This document shows, in pieces, positions 23,820-32,929 of a stretch of 64,000 nt of DNA (the stretch's first letter is position 1; each line of letters begins with the position of its first letter). The position numbers and the translations under genes are program-made. Location: NCBI GenBank assembly GCA_050249835.1, contig JBFWPT010000014.1:6346-70345 (forward strand), in the 5' to 3' direction. The notes under the pieces are model-generated. The model worked only from the letters and a program-made list of their open reading frames with translations. It did no database searches and had not been told where the DNA came from. Source of the DNA: Miltoncostaea sp050249835. Its GTDB lineage: Bacteria; Actinomycetota; Thermoleophilia; Miltoncostaeales; Miltoncostaeaceae.

Positions 23820-26605
23820 CTACTCCTCGTCCTGCTCCCAGGTGATGAGGAACCCGGGGTCGGCGTTCCCGTCGGGACGGCAGGGGACGACCCGGGCGGC
23901 GACGGCGAGGCGGCCGCTCTCCGACGCGGGGACGGTCGCGACGAAGCGGTGCTCGCCGCGCTGCGCCCCCTCGTGGACGCCGGTCACCGTGCGGCGCGGG
24001 GTGATCCCCCCNNNNNNNNNNNNNNNNNNNNNNNNNNNNNNNNNNNNNNNNNNNNNNNNNNNNNNNNNNNNNNNNNNNNNNNNNNNNNNNNNNNNNNNNN
24101 NNNNNNNNNNNGGACGACCCGGGCGGCGACGGCGAGGCGGCCGCTCTCCGACGCGGGGACGGTCGCGACGAAGCGGTGCTCGCCGCGCTGCGCCCCCTCG
24201 TGGACGCCGGTCACCGTGCGGCGCGGGGTGATCCCCCCCTTGCCGTCCGGCGTTCCGGCGACGACCTCCACCTTCACGTCCTCCACGGCCAGGTCGCCGA
24301 GGCTGGCGAGCACCTCCACCGAGACGTCGGAGCCGACCGGGACGGCGGTGCCCTCCCCCCGCACCACGGTGGAGCGGACCGCGACGGCCGGCCACGCGGC
24401 CGCCATCCGGGCGCGCCAGTCGGCGAGGGCGCCCGCGCCCGTGCCGCCGCCCGACGACAGGGCGACGCTCGCCCGGTGCGCCGGCATGTAGGCCCGCTCC
24501 GCGTAGTCGCGCACCATGCGGGCGGTGCTGAACTCCCCGCCCAGGCGCCGGATGGAGGCCGTCATCATCGTCGTCCACTCGCGCGGCCGGCCCGAGGCGT
24601 CGCGGGCGTAGAAGGCCGGCACCACCTCGCGCTCCAGCAGCGTGTAGAGCGCCTCGGCCTCGACGGCGTCGTTCTCCTCCGGGTCCTCGTACTGCTCGCC
24701 GGACCCGATCGCCCAGCCGCACTCGGGCGAGTAGCCCTCCGCCCACCAGCCGTCCAGCACGGACAGGTTGAGGGCGCCGTTCACGGCGGCCTTCATGCCC
24801 GAGGTGCCGGAGGCCTCCAGCGGGCGCCGGGGCACGTTGAGCCACACGTCGGCGCCCTGCACCAGGTAGCGCGCGATGTGCATGTCGTAGTCCTCGAGGA
24901 ACACGATCCGCTCGCGCAGACGGGGCCGCTGGCTCTCCTGCACGACCGAGCGCAGCAGGTCCTTCCCCGGCCCGTCCATGGGGTGCGCCTTGCCGGCGAT
25001 GATGAACTGCACCGGCCGCCGCTCGTCGTCGATGAGGCGGGCGAGGCGCTCCGGGTCGCGGAACAGCAGGTCGGCCCGCTTGTAGGTCGCGAAGCGCCGG
25101 GCGAAGCAGATCGTGAGGGCGTCGGGGCGCAGCGCGTCGCCGGCGGCGCGGCTCGCCACCCGGCGCGAGCCGGTGCGGGCGAGCTGGGCGCGCAGCCGCT
25201 CGCGCGCGACCAGCACCAGCCGCTCCCGGCTCAGCTCGTGCACCCGCCACAGCTCCCCGGCGGGGATGGTGTCGGCCTTCTCCCACACCGTCGGGTCCTC
25301 GGGCCGCTCGCGCAGGCCGGGGCCGATGTAGCGGTCGAGCAGCTCGTGCATGTCCCGCGACAGCCAGCTCGCGGTGTGGATGCCGTTGGTGATGCTCGTG
25401 ATCGGCACCTCCTCCAGCGGCAGCGACGGCCAGAGGCCCCGCCACATGCGCCGCGAGGTGTCCCCGTGCAGGGCGGCGACGCCGTTCGCGACGCCCGAGG
25501 TGCGCAGCGCCAGCGGGGTCATGCCGAACGCCGTCTCGGCCTCGTCCGGGTGGTCCGCGAGCGCCGCGAGATCGTCCCAGGTCATGCCCGCCGCGACGGC
25601 GAGCGGCTCCAGGTACGACCGGGCGAGGTCCGGGTCGAAGGTCTCGTTGCCCGCCGGGACCGGGGTGTGGGTGGTGAAGATCGTCGAGGCGACCACCTGC
25701 TCGCGGGCGGCCGGCGGGCTCATCCCGTCGTCGGCGATCAGGGCCCGCAGCCGCTCCAGAGCGAGCAGCGCCGAGTGGCCCTCGTTCATGTGGAACACCG
25801 TCGGCGCCATGCCGGCGGCCGCCAGCGCGCGGACGCCGCCGACGCCCAGCAGGATCTCCTGCCGGATCCGCAGGTCGCGGTCGCCGCCGTAGAGGGTGCT
25901 CGTGATGAGCCGCGACTCCGGGCTGTTGCCCTCCACGTCGGCGTCCAGCAGCAGCAGCGGGACCCGCCCCACCTGGATGCGGCGCACCGCCGCCTTCACC
26001 GTCTCGTCGCCGATCTCCACCCGCACCACCACCGGCGCGCCGTCCGCGTCGAGGACGTCGGAGAGGGGCAGGTCGGACCAGTCGGTCGCCGGGTAGCGCT
26101 CGCGCTGCCCGCCGTCCGGGCCGAGCGCCTGGCGGAAGTAGCCCTTGCGGTAGAGCAGGCCCACGCCGACGAGCGGCACGCCCAGGTCGGAGGCCGACTT
26201 CAGGTGGTCGCCGGCCAGGATGCCGAGGCCGCCCGAGTAGAGCGGGATGCCCGCGTCCAGGCCGAACTCCAGGGAGAAGTACGCGACGAGCATCCCCTGC
26301 ACGTCCGGGTGGGCCGGCACGAGCCAGCCCTCGTCGGAGGTGTACGCGTCGAGGCGCCGGGCCACGCGGGCGACCATGGCGACGAAGCTCTCGTCGGCCG
26401 CCGCGGCGTCCAGCGCCTGCTGGGGCATGCCGCGCAGCAGGGCGACCGGGTTGTGCCGCAGCCGCTCCCACGCCTCGGGGTCGAGCCGCTGGAAGAGGTC
26501 CCAGGCCTCCGGGCTCCACGAGGACCAGACGTTGCGGGCGATCTCGCCGAGCCAGGCGATGCGCTCGGGAAGCGCCGGGTGGACGTCGACCTCGTGGACC
26601 TTCAT
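23820..26605 (-). CDS. glgP: Alpha-glucan (glycogen) phosphorylase, split in the assembly by an N gap
   Basis: A GT35 phosphorylase of the DUF3417-containing type that degrades glycogen or maltodextrin to glucose-1-phosphate. The N-terminal DUF3417 region has IARNVWSSWSPEAWDLFQRL. Then come YFSLEFGLDAGIPLYSGGLG, SITNGIHTASWLSRDMHEL and the pyridoxal-phosphate region EASGTSGMKAAVNGALNLS (Lys of GMKA). ATG 26605 has an AGGAGGA site. The frame breaks at the gap. Removing 227 bases (100 N plus one 127-base duplicate) gives 2559 bases, an intact 852-residue protein ending DPGFLITWEQDEE. So the gene is whole in the genome and only the assembly is broken. Confidence 0.93.
23885..24238. repeat. 127-bp direct duplication flanking a 100-N assembly gap
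   Basis: Bases 23885-24011 and 24112-24238 are identical over 127 bases, with N at 24012-24111. The length 127 is a common maximum k-mer size in de Bruijn assemblers. Collapsing the copies keeps the glgP reading frame. I therefore read it as two contig ends sharing one k-mer and joined with an arbitrary gap. Confidence 0.92.
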
Positions 26606-26797
26606 GCGGTCTCCTCCTGGGACGTGGCGACAGGCCCGGCCGGGCGCGCGGCCCGCCGGCTCTCCCGGGACCGCGCAAGCATAGGCCAGGCCCGCGGCGC
26701 GTCCAGGAGGTGTGACAGGCCCACCCCTAGGGTCGGTGGCGCGGCGCCCGCGGGGGCCCGGATGCTCGGCGCGTCACCCCGCCCGAGGAGAGTGCAC
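26606..26797. other. Spacer upstream of glgP
   Basis: No gene is supported here. On the minus strand TGGACG and TATGCT, 16 bases apart (about 26677-26704), could be a vegetative promoter for glgP with a leader of about 65 bases. Evidence is weak (four of six matches in each box). Confidence 0.35.
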
Positions 26798-26989
26798 GTG
26801 GACCATGGAGCCCCCGCCGACGTGGCCGAGTGGATCGAGATGCCGTCCGGCGCCCCGTACACCACCCCGAGCGACCGGCCGCCGGTGCTGCTCGCGTCGC
26901 CCGTGCCGCGTCAGGGCCGCGGGGAGCCGCCCCGCATCATCCAGGTGCGGTCCCCCATGCCCCTGCGCCGCAGGCGACGCCGCCTCTAG
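26798..26989 (+). CDS. Small basic hypothetical protein (63 aa)
   Basis: A possible 63-residue protein starting at GTG 26798 with a GAGGAG ribosome site seven bases upstream. It is Pro/Arg-rich, has an acidic start (VDHGAPADVAEWIEMPSG) and ends in MPLRRRRRRL. No family is recognised. Its stop TAG overlaps the stop of the convergent secreted-protein gene within CTAG. Support is the ribosome site and the clean end, so it remains a weak call; another GTG two codons upstream is in frame. Confidence 0.42.
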   Translation: MDHGAPADVAEWIEMPSGAPYTTPSDRPPVLLASPVPRQGRGEPPRIIQVRSPMPLRRRRRRL

Positions 26990-28131
26990 CTCACCGTCCA
27001 GCGCACCTCGACGCGGTCGCCGGCGCGGAAGCGCGTCTCGTCGCTCCGGCCGACGATGAGCTTCGACGAGGGGTCGATGAGGTCGCCGACCGCCTGACCC
27101 CTGCGGTTCGACAGGAAGGTCATGCGGACGCCCGACGCCGTGCGGCGGCAGGTCGTCCTCACCGGCGGGGCGCCACCGCGCGCGCCGCCCCTGACCCGGA
27201 CGCCGAGGACGGAGCACCGGCGGGCGGCATGGGCGACCCGCTCGTTGGGCCGCCGGCGCGCCCGCTGCAGGTCGTCGGCGCGCTGGAGGATGCGCGCGAC
27301 GGCGAGCGCGCACGTCGCGAAGTCACCCCCCGCGGTCCCGTCCCGCGCCCAGGCCTCGAGCGAATTGTGGCGGCTGAGCAGCAGCAGCACGCAGACCCTG
27401 GCTGCCTTCGCCTGGTTCTGGTGGGAGACCTGCAGGCCCCCGGCGAACACGGCGTCGGGGTCGTTGATGAGGCCGCCGCCCTTCCTGCGCAGGAAGATGT
27501 CGACCTCGCAGGAGCCCTGGACCGGGCCGGGCGGCGCGACCTGCAAGAGCGCGGCGGGCGGCCTGCACCCGGCCGCCGGGAAGGGCAGCGCGGCCGGCCT
27601 CCCCGGCCGCGGGGCGGCGTACGAGGTGAGGGCCCCCGGCACCGGCCGGGTGGCGCGCGGGACGATCGCCGGGGCCGTGGGCGCGGGGGCGGCGGGCGGG
27701 CCGCCCGTCCTGGTGACCGTGCTCACGTGGGTCTCGCCGTTCCGGGACGGGGGTCCCGTCATCGTCAGGCTGCCGGTGCCGCTCGCGCAGTCCTGCGCCA
27801 GGGTCCAGCGGTAGGCGCCCGTGGTGACCTTGTCGTTGGCCACGAAGGTGATCGTCAGCTCCTGGCCGGACAGGGTGGCCGTTCCCGTCGCGAAGCCGAT
27901 GCCGGTCTCCGTGGCCTGGCCGCCGGCATCGACCGTCCACGTCGTCGACCCGATGTCGGCCGTCACGTGCACCCACGTGCCGACGGCCGTGCAACCGGGC
28001 GCCACCTGGGTCGCCGACCCGGTGGCGCCGGCGGCCATGCCGGCCGGCAGCGCGACCACAGCCGCGGCCAGCAGCGCCAGCGCCCACAGGATGGGGCGGC
28101 GGAACCTGCCGGGACGGGGGACCGGACGCAC
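26986..28131 (-). CDS. Secreted hypothetical protein
   Basis: A 381-residue exported protein. An Arg-rich start is followed by the hydrophobic segment PILWALALLAAAVVALPAGM and an AGA-type cleavage region, consistent with a signal peptide. The first 120 mature residues are strand-rich (TWVHVTADIGSTTWTVDAGG) with paired cysteines. A Pro/Ala linker leads to a second part with repeated cysteines and the segment CEVDIFLRRKGGGLINDPD. No family is recognised. The GTG start lies about nine bases from a likely -10 box, suggesting a leaderless message. Confidence 0.65.
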   Translation of the reverse strand: MRPVPRPGRFRRPILWALALLAAAVVALPAGMAAGATGSATQVAPGCTAVGTWVHVTADIGSTTWTVDAGGQATETGIGFATGTATLSGQELTITFVANDKVTTGAYRWTLAQDCASGTGSLTMTGPPSRNGETHVSTVTRTGGPPAAPAPTAPAIVPRATRPVPGALTSYAAPRPGRPAALPFPAAGCRPPAALLQVAPPGPVQGSCEVDIFLRRKGGGLINDPDAVFAGGLQVSHQNQAKAARVCVLLLLSRHNSLEAWARDGTAGGDFATCALAVARILQRADDLQRARRRPNERVAHAARRCSVLGVRVRGGARGGAPPVRTTCRRTASGVRMTFLSNRRGQAVGDLIDPSSKLIVGRSDETRFRAGDRVEVRWTVS

Positions 28132-28139
28132 CGACGCCC

Positions 28140-28168
28140 TTATTTCAGGCGGTGCCGGGCCCCGTCAA
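28140..28168 (-). promoter_or_regulatory. Vegetative-type promoter for the secreted-protein gene
   Basis: On the minus strand TTGACG (28168-28163) and an AAATAA/AATAAG box 17-18 bases downstream (near 28145-28140). The predicted start falls at or within a few bases of the GTG at 28131. The AT-rich box stands out in this GC-rich region. Confidence 0.5.
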
Positions 28169-28175
28169 GATATTG

Positions 28176-28520
28176 CTAGTTCGAGGAGTCGAGGTAGAGC
28201 GAGTGGCCGGTCGCCGGGGGGCGGTAGCCGGCGAGGGCGGAGCGGCCGGCGCGCAGGCCGCCGATCTCCGAGCGCAGCGCGTCCCGGGCGGCGGCGGCCC
28301 GCTGGGCCAGCTCCTCCTGGTCCCGGCGCAGCAGGTCGGCCAGGGCGCGGGCCTCGGCCAGGTCGGCACCGGCCGGCGGCGGCGCGCCGCCGGGGGTGAT
28401 GCGGGCCTGCAGGCGGCGGCGCTCCCCGTCGAGCAGCGACAGCCGCTCCAGGTCGCCCTCCCCGAGGGCCTCGGCCTGCTCCAGCTGCAGCGCGCGCAGG
28501 CGGCGGAGCTCAGCCAGCAA
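28176..28520 (-). CDS. FlgN/FliT-like flagellar chaperone
   Basis: A 114-residue helical protein with FlgN-type pattern: LAELRRLRALQLEQAEALGE, LLDGERRRLQARI and a second long helix ALADLLRRDQEELAQRAA. The last gene of the flaG-fliD-fliS operon is commonly flgN or fliT, chaperones for FlgK/FlgL or FliD. It begins with TTG inside the end of fliS (11-base overlap); no ATG or GTG is available, so the start is less sure. Which client it serves is unknown. Confidence 0.65.
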   Translation of the reverse strand: MLAELRRLRALQLEQAEALGEGDLERLSLLDGERRRLQARITPGGAPPPAGADLAEARALADLLRRDQEELAQRAAAARDALRSEIGGLRAGRSALAGYRPPATGHSLYLDSSN

Positions 28521-28926
28521 GGTTGACGCCCACCACCGGGCCGCGGGCCGTCGCGGCGGGCCGCGGCGTCGCGGCGATCTGCACCCACGCCGCGCGCAGC
28601 TCGGCCATGTGGCGCACCGCCTCGTCGATCTGGGCCACGTCCTGCGACAGGCGGCCGGTGGTGAGCCGCTCGCCCACGTAGTCGTAGATGCTCGCCAGGT
28701 TCTGGGCGATCGGCCCCTGAGTCATGTCCAGGGTCACCCGCAGCTCGGTGACGATCGCCTGGGCCTTCGTGAGCCGGATCCCGGCCTCGCCGACGTCGCC
28801 CCGCTCGAACGCGGCCTTCGCCTGCGCCGAGAAGCGCAGGAACCCGTCGTACAGCATCACCACCAGCTGACCGGGGGTGGCCGTCTGGGTCGTGTGGCTC
28901 GCGTACTGCCGCAGCTCGGTCAACAC
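28510..28926 (-). CDS. fliS: Flagellin export chaperone FliS
   Basis: A 138-residue FliS with the canonical TATPGQLVVMLYDGFLRFSA, the helix AGIRLTKAQAIVTELRVTLD and NLASIYDYVGERLTTGRL. FliS binds the flagellin C-terminus. It lies 75 bases downstream of fliD, starts with GTG and is coupled to the FlgN-like gene. The C-terminal 20 residues are Pro/Ala-rich. Confidence 0.93.
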   Translation of the reverse strand: MLTELRQYASHTTQTATPGQLVVMLYDGFLRFSAQAKAAFERGDVGEAGIRLTKAQAIVTELRVTLDMTQGPIAQNLASIYDYVGERLTTGRLSQDVAQIDEAVRHMAELRAAWVQIAATPRPAATARGPVVGVNLAG

Positions 28927-29001
28927 GGTGGGGGGCCTCCCGGGGTGCTCGTCGTAGATCGGTGGTGGGCGCCCCGCGGGACCGGGACGTGCTGTCGTGC
29001 C

Positions 29002-30318
29002 CTACAGGCCGGAGAGCCGCGAGGCGAGATCCGCCCCCTGGCTCTGGAACTGCGAGACCGCCGTCTCCATCGCGGTCCACTGCTGGCGGAGGCGCTTCTC
29101 CTTGAGGTCCATGATCGCCTCGAGGCCGGAGATCTTCTCGTCGAGCCGCTGGAGCGACGACGTGTACCCGGTCAGCCGCGCCGAGAGGATGTCGCTGGAG
29201 AACGAGTTGGCGAACGCCTGGATCTGGCGGGCGATGCCGTCGCCGGCGCCGATGCCGTCCGTCCCGTCCTCGCGGCCGAAGACCTCGGCGACCGCGTTCG
29301 GGTCGGCCTTGAGGGCGTTCGTGAACGCGGCCTGGTCCAGGGTGAGCGTGCCGTCGCGCGCGGCGGTGATGCCGATCTGGGCGAGCGAGTCGTAGGCCCC
29401 GCCGAGGCCCTGCACCGCGGAGCCCAGGATGCCGCGCAGCTGGCCGCCGAGCGACGAGATCGACGAGTCGCCCTGCAGCGTGCCGGCGGTCTTCGTCGCG
29501 GCGTCGTAGGCCGTCGTCTTCTTCACGTTGGAGATGACGGCGTTGTAGGCGTCCACGAACGCCTGGGCCGTCTTCACCGACGCGGCCGTGTCGGCGCCCA
29601 CCGTGACGGTGGTCGAGCCGACCTTCGACAACGACAGGGAGACGCCGTTGATGGCGCCCTCGATGGCGTTGCCGCTGCTCGTGACGGGCAGGCCGTTGAC
29701 CGTGGCGGCGGCGTCCTGGCCGGTCTGGGTGGTGGTGAACCCGAACCCGGCGGCGGCGCTGCCGCCCACCGTGATCGAGCCGGCGGCGCCGGAGTCCTTG
29801 GCGATCAGCACCAGGCGGTCGTTGATGACGCTCGCCGAGACGCCGACGTCATCGGTGCCGTTGATGCGGTCCGCGAACGACTGCAGCGTCTCGCCCGTGT
29901 TCACCGTGACCGAGGCGGTCTCGCCTCCGACGGTGATGTCCAGGGCCTGACCGGCGGTCAGGGCCGGGGAGGTGCCCGAGGCCATCGTGTGCGCCTGCGC
30001 GAGCGCGCTGACGACGACGTTGTAGGTGCCGGCCGCGGCCTGCGGGCCGACGCTCGCCGTCAGGACCGTGGGGTCCGCGGCGGAGGCCGTCTTGTCCTGC
30101 AGCGCGTTCGGCGCGTACATCGCGGCCGCCGCGTCCTTCAGCTTGCCGAGCAGGCCGTTGATCTCCTGGACCACGCCCTGCTTCTGCTTGATCCGGTCCT
30201 TGTCGGCCTCGATCCGGTCGATCGGCATGCGCTCGATCTTCATGAGCGCCTGGATGATCGACGCGGTGTCGATGCCGCTGCCGAGGCCGCTGAAGGTGAT
30301 GGCCGGGTTGGTGCTCAC
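29002..30318 (-). CDS. fliD: Flagellar filament cap protein FliD
   Basis: A 438-residue FliD: the N-terminal TFSGLGSGIDTASIIQALMK with LLGKLKDAAAAMYAPNALQD, a middle domain rich in Thr/Ala/Gly, and the C-terminal coiled region SLQRLDEKISGLEAIMDLKE with RLRQQWTAMETAVSQFQSQG. It forms the cap under which flagellin folds. The start overlaps the flaG stop by four bases. Length is near the typical value for compact FliD. Confidence 0.95.
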   Translation of the reverse strand: MSTNPAITFSGLGSGIDTASIIQALMKIERMPIDRIEADKDRIKQKQGVVQEINGLLGKLKDAAAAMYAPNALQDKTASAADPTVLTASVGPQAAAGTYNVVVSALAQAHTMASGTSPALTAGQALDITVGGETASVTVNTGETLQSFADRINGTDDVGVSASVINDRLVLIAKDSGAAGSITVGGSAAAGFGFTTTQTGQDAAATVNGLPVTSSGNAIEGAINGVSLSLSKVGSTTVTVGADTAASVKTAQAFVDAYNAVISNVKKTTAYDAATKTAGTLQGDSSISSLGGQLRGILGSAVQGLGGAYDSLAQIGITAARDGTLTLDQAAFTNALKADPNAVAEVFGREDGTDGIGAGDGIARQIQAFANSFSSDILSARLTGYTSSLQRLDEKISGLEAIMDLKEKRLRQQWTAMETAVSQFQSQGADLASRLSGL

Positions 30319-30656
30319 CGGACCTCGTCCACCCGCAGGCCCGTGGCGCCGAGGGAGGCGAGCACGTCGAGGACCTCACGCGAGGGGAACTCGCGGAGCA
30401 CCTCGCCCGACGCCCTCTCGTACATGGTCACGGTCATCATGCTCGTCGCCTCGTGGATCTCGAACCTGGCGTCCACATCGGCGGCGGTCAGGGTGAACTT
30501 GAGCGAGCTCGGCGGCCGGAACGCCTCGACGGCGTCGGCCGCGGGATCGGGTCGCTCGTTCCTGGGTGGTGGTGGTACCGCCCCGGCCGGCGATGCGCGC
30601 TCGGGACGGAGCACGGGCTCGCGATTGTCGGGCGGGCGGGGCGCGGTGACGTCCAT
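30315..30656 (-). CDS. flaG: FlaG family protein
   Basis: A 113-residue protein with a disordered Pro/Arg N-terminus (about 1-45) and the FlaG core LKFTLTAADVDARFEIHEAT, then MTVTMYERASGEVLREFPSR and a terminal LDVLASLGATGLRVDEVR. FlaG influences filament length in other bacteria. It is the first gene of the cap operon, about 45 bases after the predicted sigma-28 start. Confidence 0.88.
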   Translation of the reverse strand: MDVTAPRPPDNREPVLRPERASPAGAVPPPPRNERPDPAADAVEAFRPPSSLKFTLTAADVDARFEIHEATSMMTVTMYERASGEVLREFPSREVLDVLASLGATGLRVDEVR

Positions 30657-30708
30657 GTCATCCTCGCTTGTCGCTCGTGGACCCGGAAGGCACCCGGGCC
30701 TGATCCGT

Positions 30709-30735
30709 CTATCGGCATCCCGTCACCAGACTTGA
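30709..30735 (-). promoter_or_regulatory. Sigma-28/WhiG-type promoter for flaG-fliD-fliS-flgN
   Basis: Minus-strand TCAAGTCT (30735-30728), 11 bases, GCCGATAG (30716-30709). Spacing and sequence match the other sites of the set. Confidence 0.8.
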
Positions 30736-30746
30736 GGCACGGCGAC

Positions 30747-30775
30747 GTCCCCGGCGCGACGGACGCGCCGGGGAC
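30747..30775 (-). terminator. Hairpin terminator after the TPR-glycosyltransferase gene
   Basis: A perfect 12-base stem (GTCCCCGGCGCG with CGCGCCGGGGAC) around ACGGA, 25 bases beyond the stop of the glycosyltransferase gene. No U-tract. The flaG promoter begins 11 bases further on. Confidence 0.65.
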
Positions 30776-30800
30776 CGCGGGTGACGCCGGTGCGGGGGCG

Positions 30801-32855
30801 CTACTGCGCGGCGCCCGCCAGGAGGGAGAGCGACTGGCGCAGCTCGCGAAGGACGCTGGAGTGCGGGTACGCCACGAGCCCCTCGCGTACGACCGCGTCG
30901 GCGTCGGCGTACCGGCCGGAACCCGCCAGCAGACCGGCGAGGTCGAGGTGCCGGGACATGTTCTGCGGGTCGATCTGCAGGGCGGCCGAGAGGAACGCCT
31001 CGGCGTCCTCGCCGAGGCCCTTGCTCTGGCAGATGCGCCCCAGGGCCGCGTAGGCCTCGGGGCTCTCGTGGCCGGCGCGCACGGCCGCCATCAGGCGGTC
31101 CGCGGCGGGGTCCGGGAAGTCGTTGACGTAGAGCATGTACCCGAGCCGGCGGTCCACGTCGCCCGGCTCGTCGGCCAGGGAGTAGGCCAGCGGCACGAGG
31201 GCGTTGAACGCGTCGAGCTCCCCGAGCTCGAGGAGCGTCCCGGCCATCTCCAGCACGGCGCCGAGGGCGCCGGCCCGGTCGATGCCGGCCTGCAGCTCCG
31301 GCACGACGCCGGACTGGGCCTCCAGCGCGGCCTCGTAGGCCGCGGCGAACAGGCCGTCGGCGACGGGGCGCAGCTCGTCGATGGCGGAGCGGGTCTCACC
31401 CTCGTCGCCGGCGATGATCCCGATGAGGACCGTCTTCGCCAGGGCCAGGTGCCGGCTCGCGCTGCTCGGGGTGATGCCGGCGAGCTGGGCGCGGGCGCCG
31501 GGCAGGTCGCCCAGGTGGATGAGGGCGTCGGCCATCGCGAGGCGGATGGGCGCCTCCTCGGGGCTCAGCTCGCGGGCCTCGGCGAGCACCGCGAGCGCGT
31601 GCTCCGCGTGGCCCTCCGAGAGCAGCACCGTGGCGACGGCGACCAGGGAGTCGCTGCGCTTGGTGGTGCCGATGATGCGCGCCATGAACTCGCGCACCTC
31701 GAGGGGCGGGTCGCTCCGCAGCAGGAGCTGCGTGAGCCGCATCACGGGGGACGCGTAGTGGCCGCCGGCGGTGCGGATGGCATTGCGCTGGCAGCGCACG
31801 GCCTCGACCGTGTCGCCCATCATCTCGTGCAGGACGCCCAGCGAGTGCCAGGAGTAGAAGGACCCCATCCCGGCCTGGGCCAGGTAGCGGTCGCCGCCGT
31901 GGTCGCCGAGGTCGATGGCCCGGCGGAAGCTCTTCACGGCCGCCCGGTACTCGCGGCGGTTGGAGTGGACCTGGCCCTGCAGGTAGTGCAGGTCCGTGAA
32001 GTCCGGGTACGCCTGGAGCGCGTCGGCGAGGACGTCGAGCGCCTCGTCGTACCGCTCGAGCGAGTTCAGGGTGGCCACGATGTTCCGCAGCAGCAGCGAG
32101 GCGTAGTACGCCTGCAGGTTCTCGAGCGTCCCGAAGGAGCGCTGGAAGTAGTCGAGCGCCTCCTCGTGGCGGCCGACGCGCTGGAACTCGACGCCCGCGT
32201 TGAAGAGCGTGAACGAGTCGGTGGGCTTGCGGGCCACCTCCTCCATCACGATCGCCATGTTGCGGTCGGTCTTCTCCTTGGCCCGGCTCGTCGGCTCGAG
32301 GTAGCCGTAGTGGTGGATCTCGATGCCCACGAAGAGGGTGCAGGTGCCGCCCTCGGGGTCCACCGTGCCCATGATCTGCTCGTGGAGGGCGCCGGTGTAG
32401 CGGTAGGCGGGCCGGTTGCGGAAGACGCGGAACGCGGAGTTGACCACGCTCTCGATCCCGCGCTCCTCACCGATGAAGTTGACCTCGCGCAGGCAGTAGC
32501 CCTCGATGGCCTCGTCGTGCAGCAGCTCGCGCAGGCGGGCGCCGTCGACGAGCTCCTCGTCGGCGTCGAGCACCAGGATCCAGTCGCCGGTGGCGGCGTC
32601 GATCGAGGTGTTGCGGGGGGCCGCGAAGTCGCCGCGCCACTCCTCGTGCAGGACCGTCGCGCCGAACGACGCGGCGATCTCCACCGAGCGGTCGACCGAG
32701 CCGGTGTCCACGATCACGATCTCGTCGACGACGCCCTGGACGCTGGTGAGGCACCGGGCGAGGTGCTCCTCCTCGTCGCGCATGATCATGCACAGCGACA
32801 GCCGCTGGGGGGCGCGCTCCACGGGCGCCTGCAGGCTGGCGATCTTCAGGCCCAT
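30801..32855 (-). CDS. Family 2 glycosyltransferase fused to TPR repeats
   Basis: A 684-residue cytoplasmic protein. The N-terminal GT-A domain (about 18-240) has LSLCMIMRDEEEHLARCL, EIVIVDTGSVDRSVEIA and the metal motif DADEE at 97-101. From about 250 to the end come tetratricopeptide repeats (LFNAGVEFQRVGRHEEALDY, AYAALGRICQSKGLGEDAEA). TPR-linked glycosyltransferases can bind and O-glycosylate proteins, including flagellins. The sigma-28-type promoter and the position beside the cap operon make flagellin or another axial protein the likely acceptor; that is inference. Confidence 0.88.
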   Translation of the reverse strand: MGLKIASLQAPVERAPQRLSLCMIMRDEEEHLARCLTSVQGVVDEIVIVDTGSVDRSVEIAASFGATVLHEEWRGDFAAPRNTSIDAATGDWILVLDADEELVDGARLRELLHDEAIEGYCLREVNFIGEERGIESVVNSAFRVFRNRPAYRYTGALHEQIMGTVDPEGGTCTLFVGIEIHHYGYLEPTSRAKEKTDRNMAIVMEEVARKPTDSFTLFNAGVEFQRVGRHEEALDYFQRSFGTLENLQAYYASLLLRNIVATLNSLERYDEALDVLADALQAYPDFTDLHYLQGQVHSNRREYRAAVKSFRRAIDLGDHGGDRYLAQAGMGSFYSWHSLGVLHEMMGDTVEAVRCQRNAIRTAGGHYASPVMRLTQLLLRSDPPLEVREFMARIIGTTKRSDSLVAVATVLLSEGHAEHALAVLAEARELSPEEAPIRLAMADALIHLGDLPGARAQLAGITPSSASRHLALAKTVLIGIIAGDEGETRSAIDELRPVADGLFAAAYEAALEAQSGVVPELQAGIDRAGALGAVLEMAGTLLELGELDAFNALVPLAYSLADEPGDVDRRLGYMLYVNDFPDPAADRLMAAVRAGHESPEAYAALGRICQSKGLGEDAEAFLSAALQIDPQNMSRHLDLAGLLAGSGRYADADAVVREGLVAYPHSSVLRELRQSLSLLAGAAQ

Positions 32856-32884
32856 GCCGGTCCTTCCTCGGGTGGTCGCCCCCG

Positions 32885-32911
32885 CTATCGGCGGCGAGCC
32901 CCGTTTCTTGA
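32885..32911 (-). promoter_or_regulatory. Sigma-28/WhiG-type promoter for the TPR-glycosyltransferase
   Basis: Minus-strand TCAAGAAA (32911-32904), 11 bases, GCCGATAG (32892-32885). It leaves a leader of about 23 bases carrying an AGGAAGGA-like ribosome site. It places a glycosyltransferase in the flagellar regulon. Confidence 0.8.
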
Positions 32912-32929
32912 GCCGATCCGCCAGGGGCG

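Noticed and set aside
23885..24238. The two 127-bp identical blocks (here and at 40887-41240) as a mobile or regulatory repeat family
   Set aside because: The two pairs are unrelated to each other, each flanks exactly 100 N, and collapsing each restores a gene frame, so they are assembly overlaps.
26602..26865. Minus-strand small frame upstream of glgP as a gene
   Set aside because: Its end overlaps the glgP ribosome site and start, it has no ribosome site of its own, and the opposite-strand candidate at 26798 has better support.
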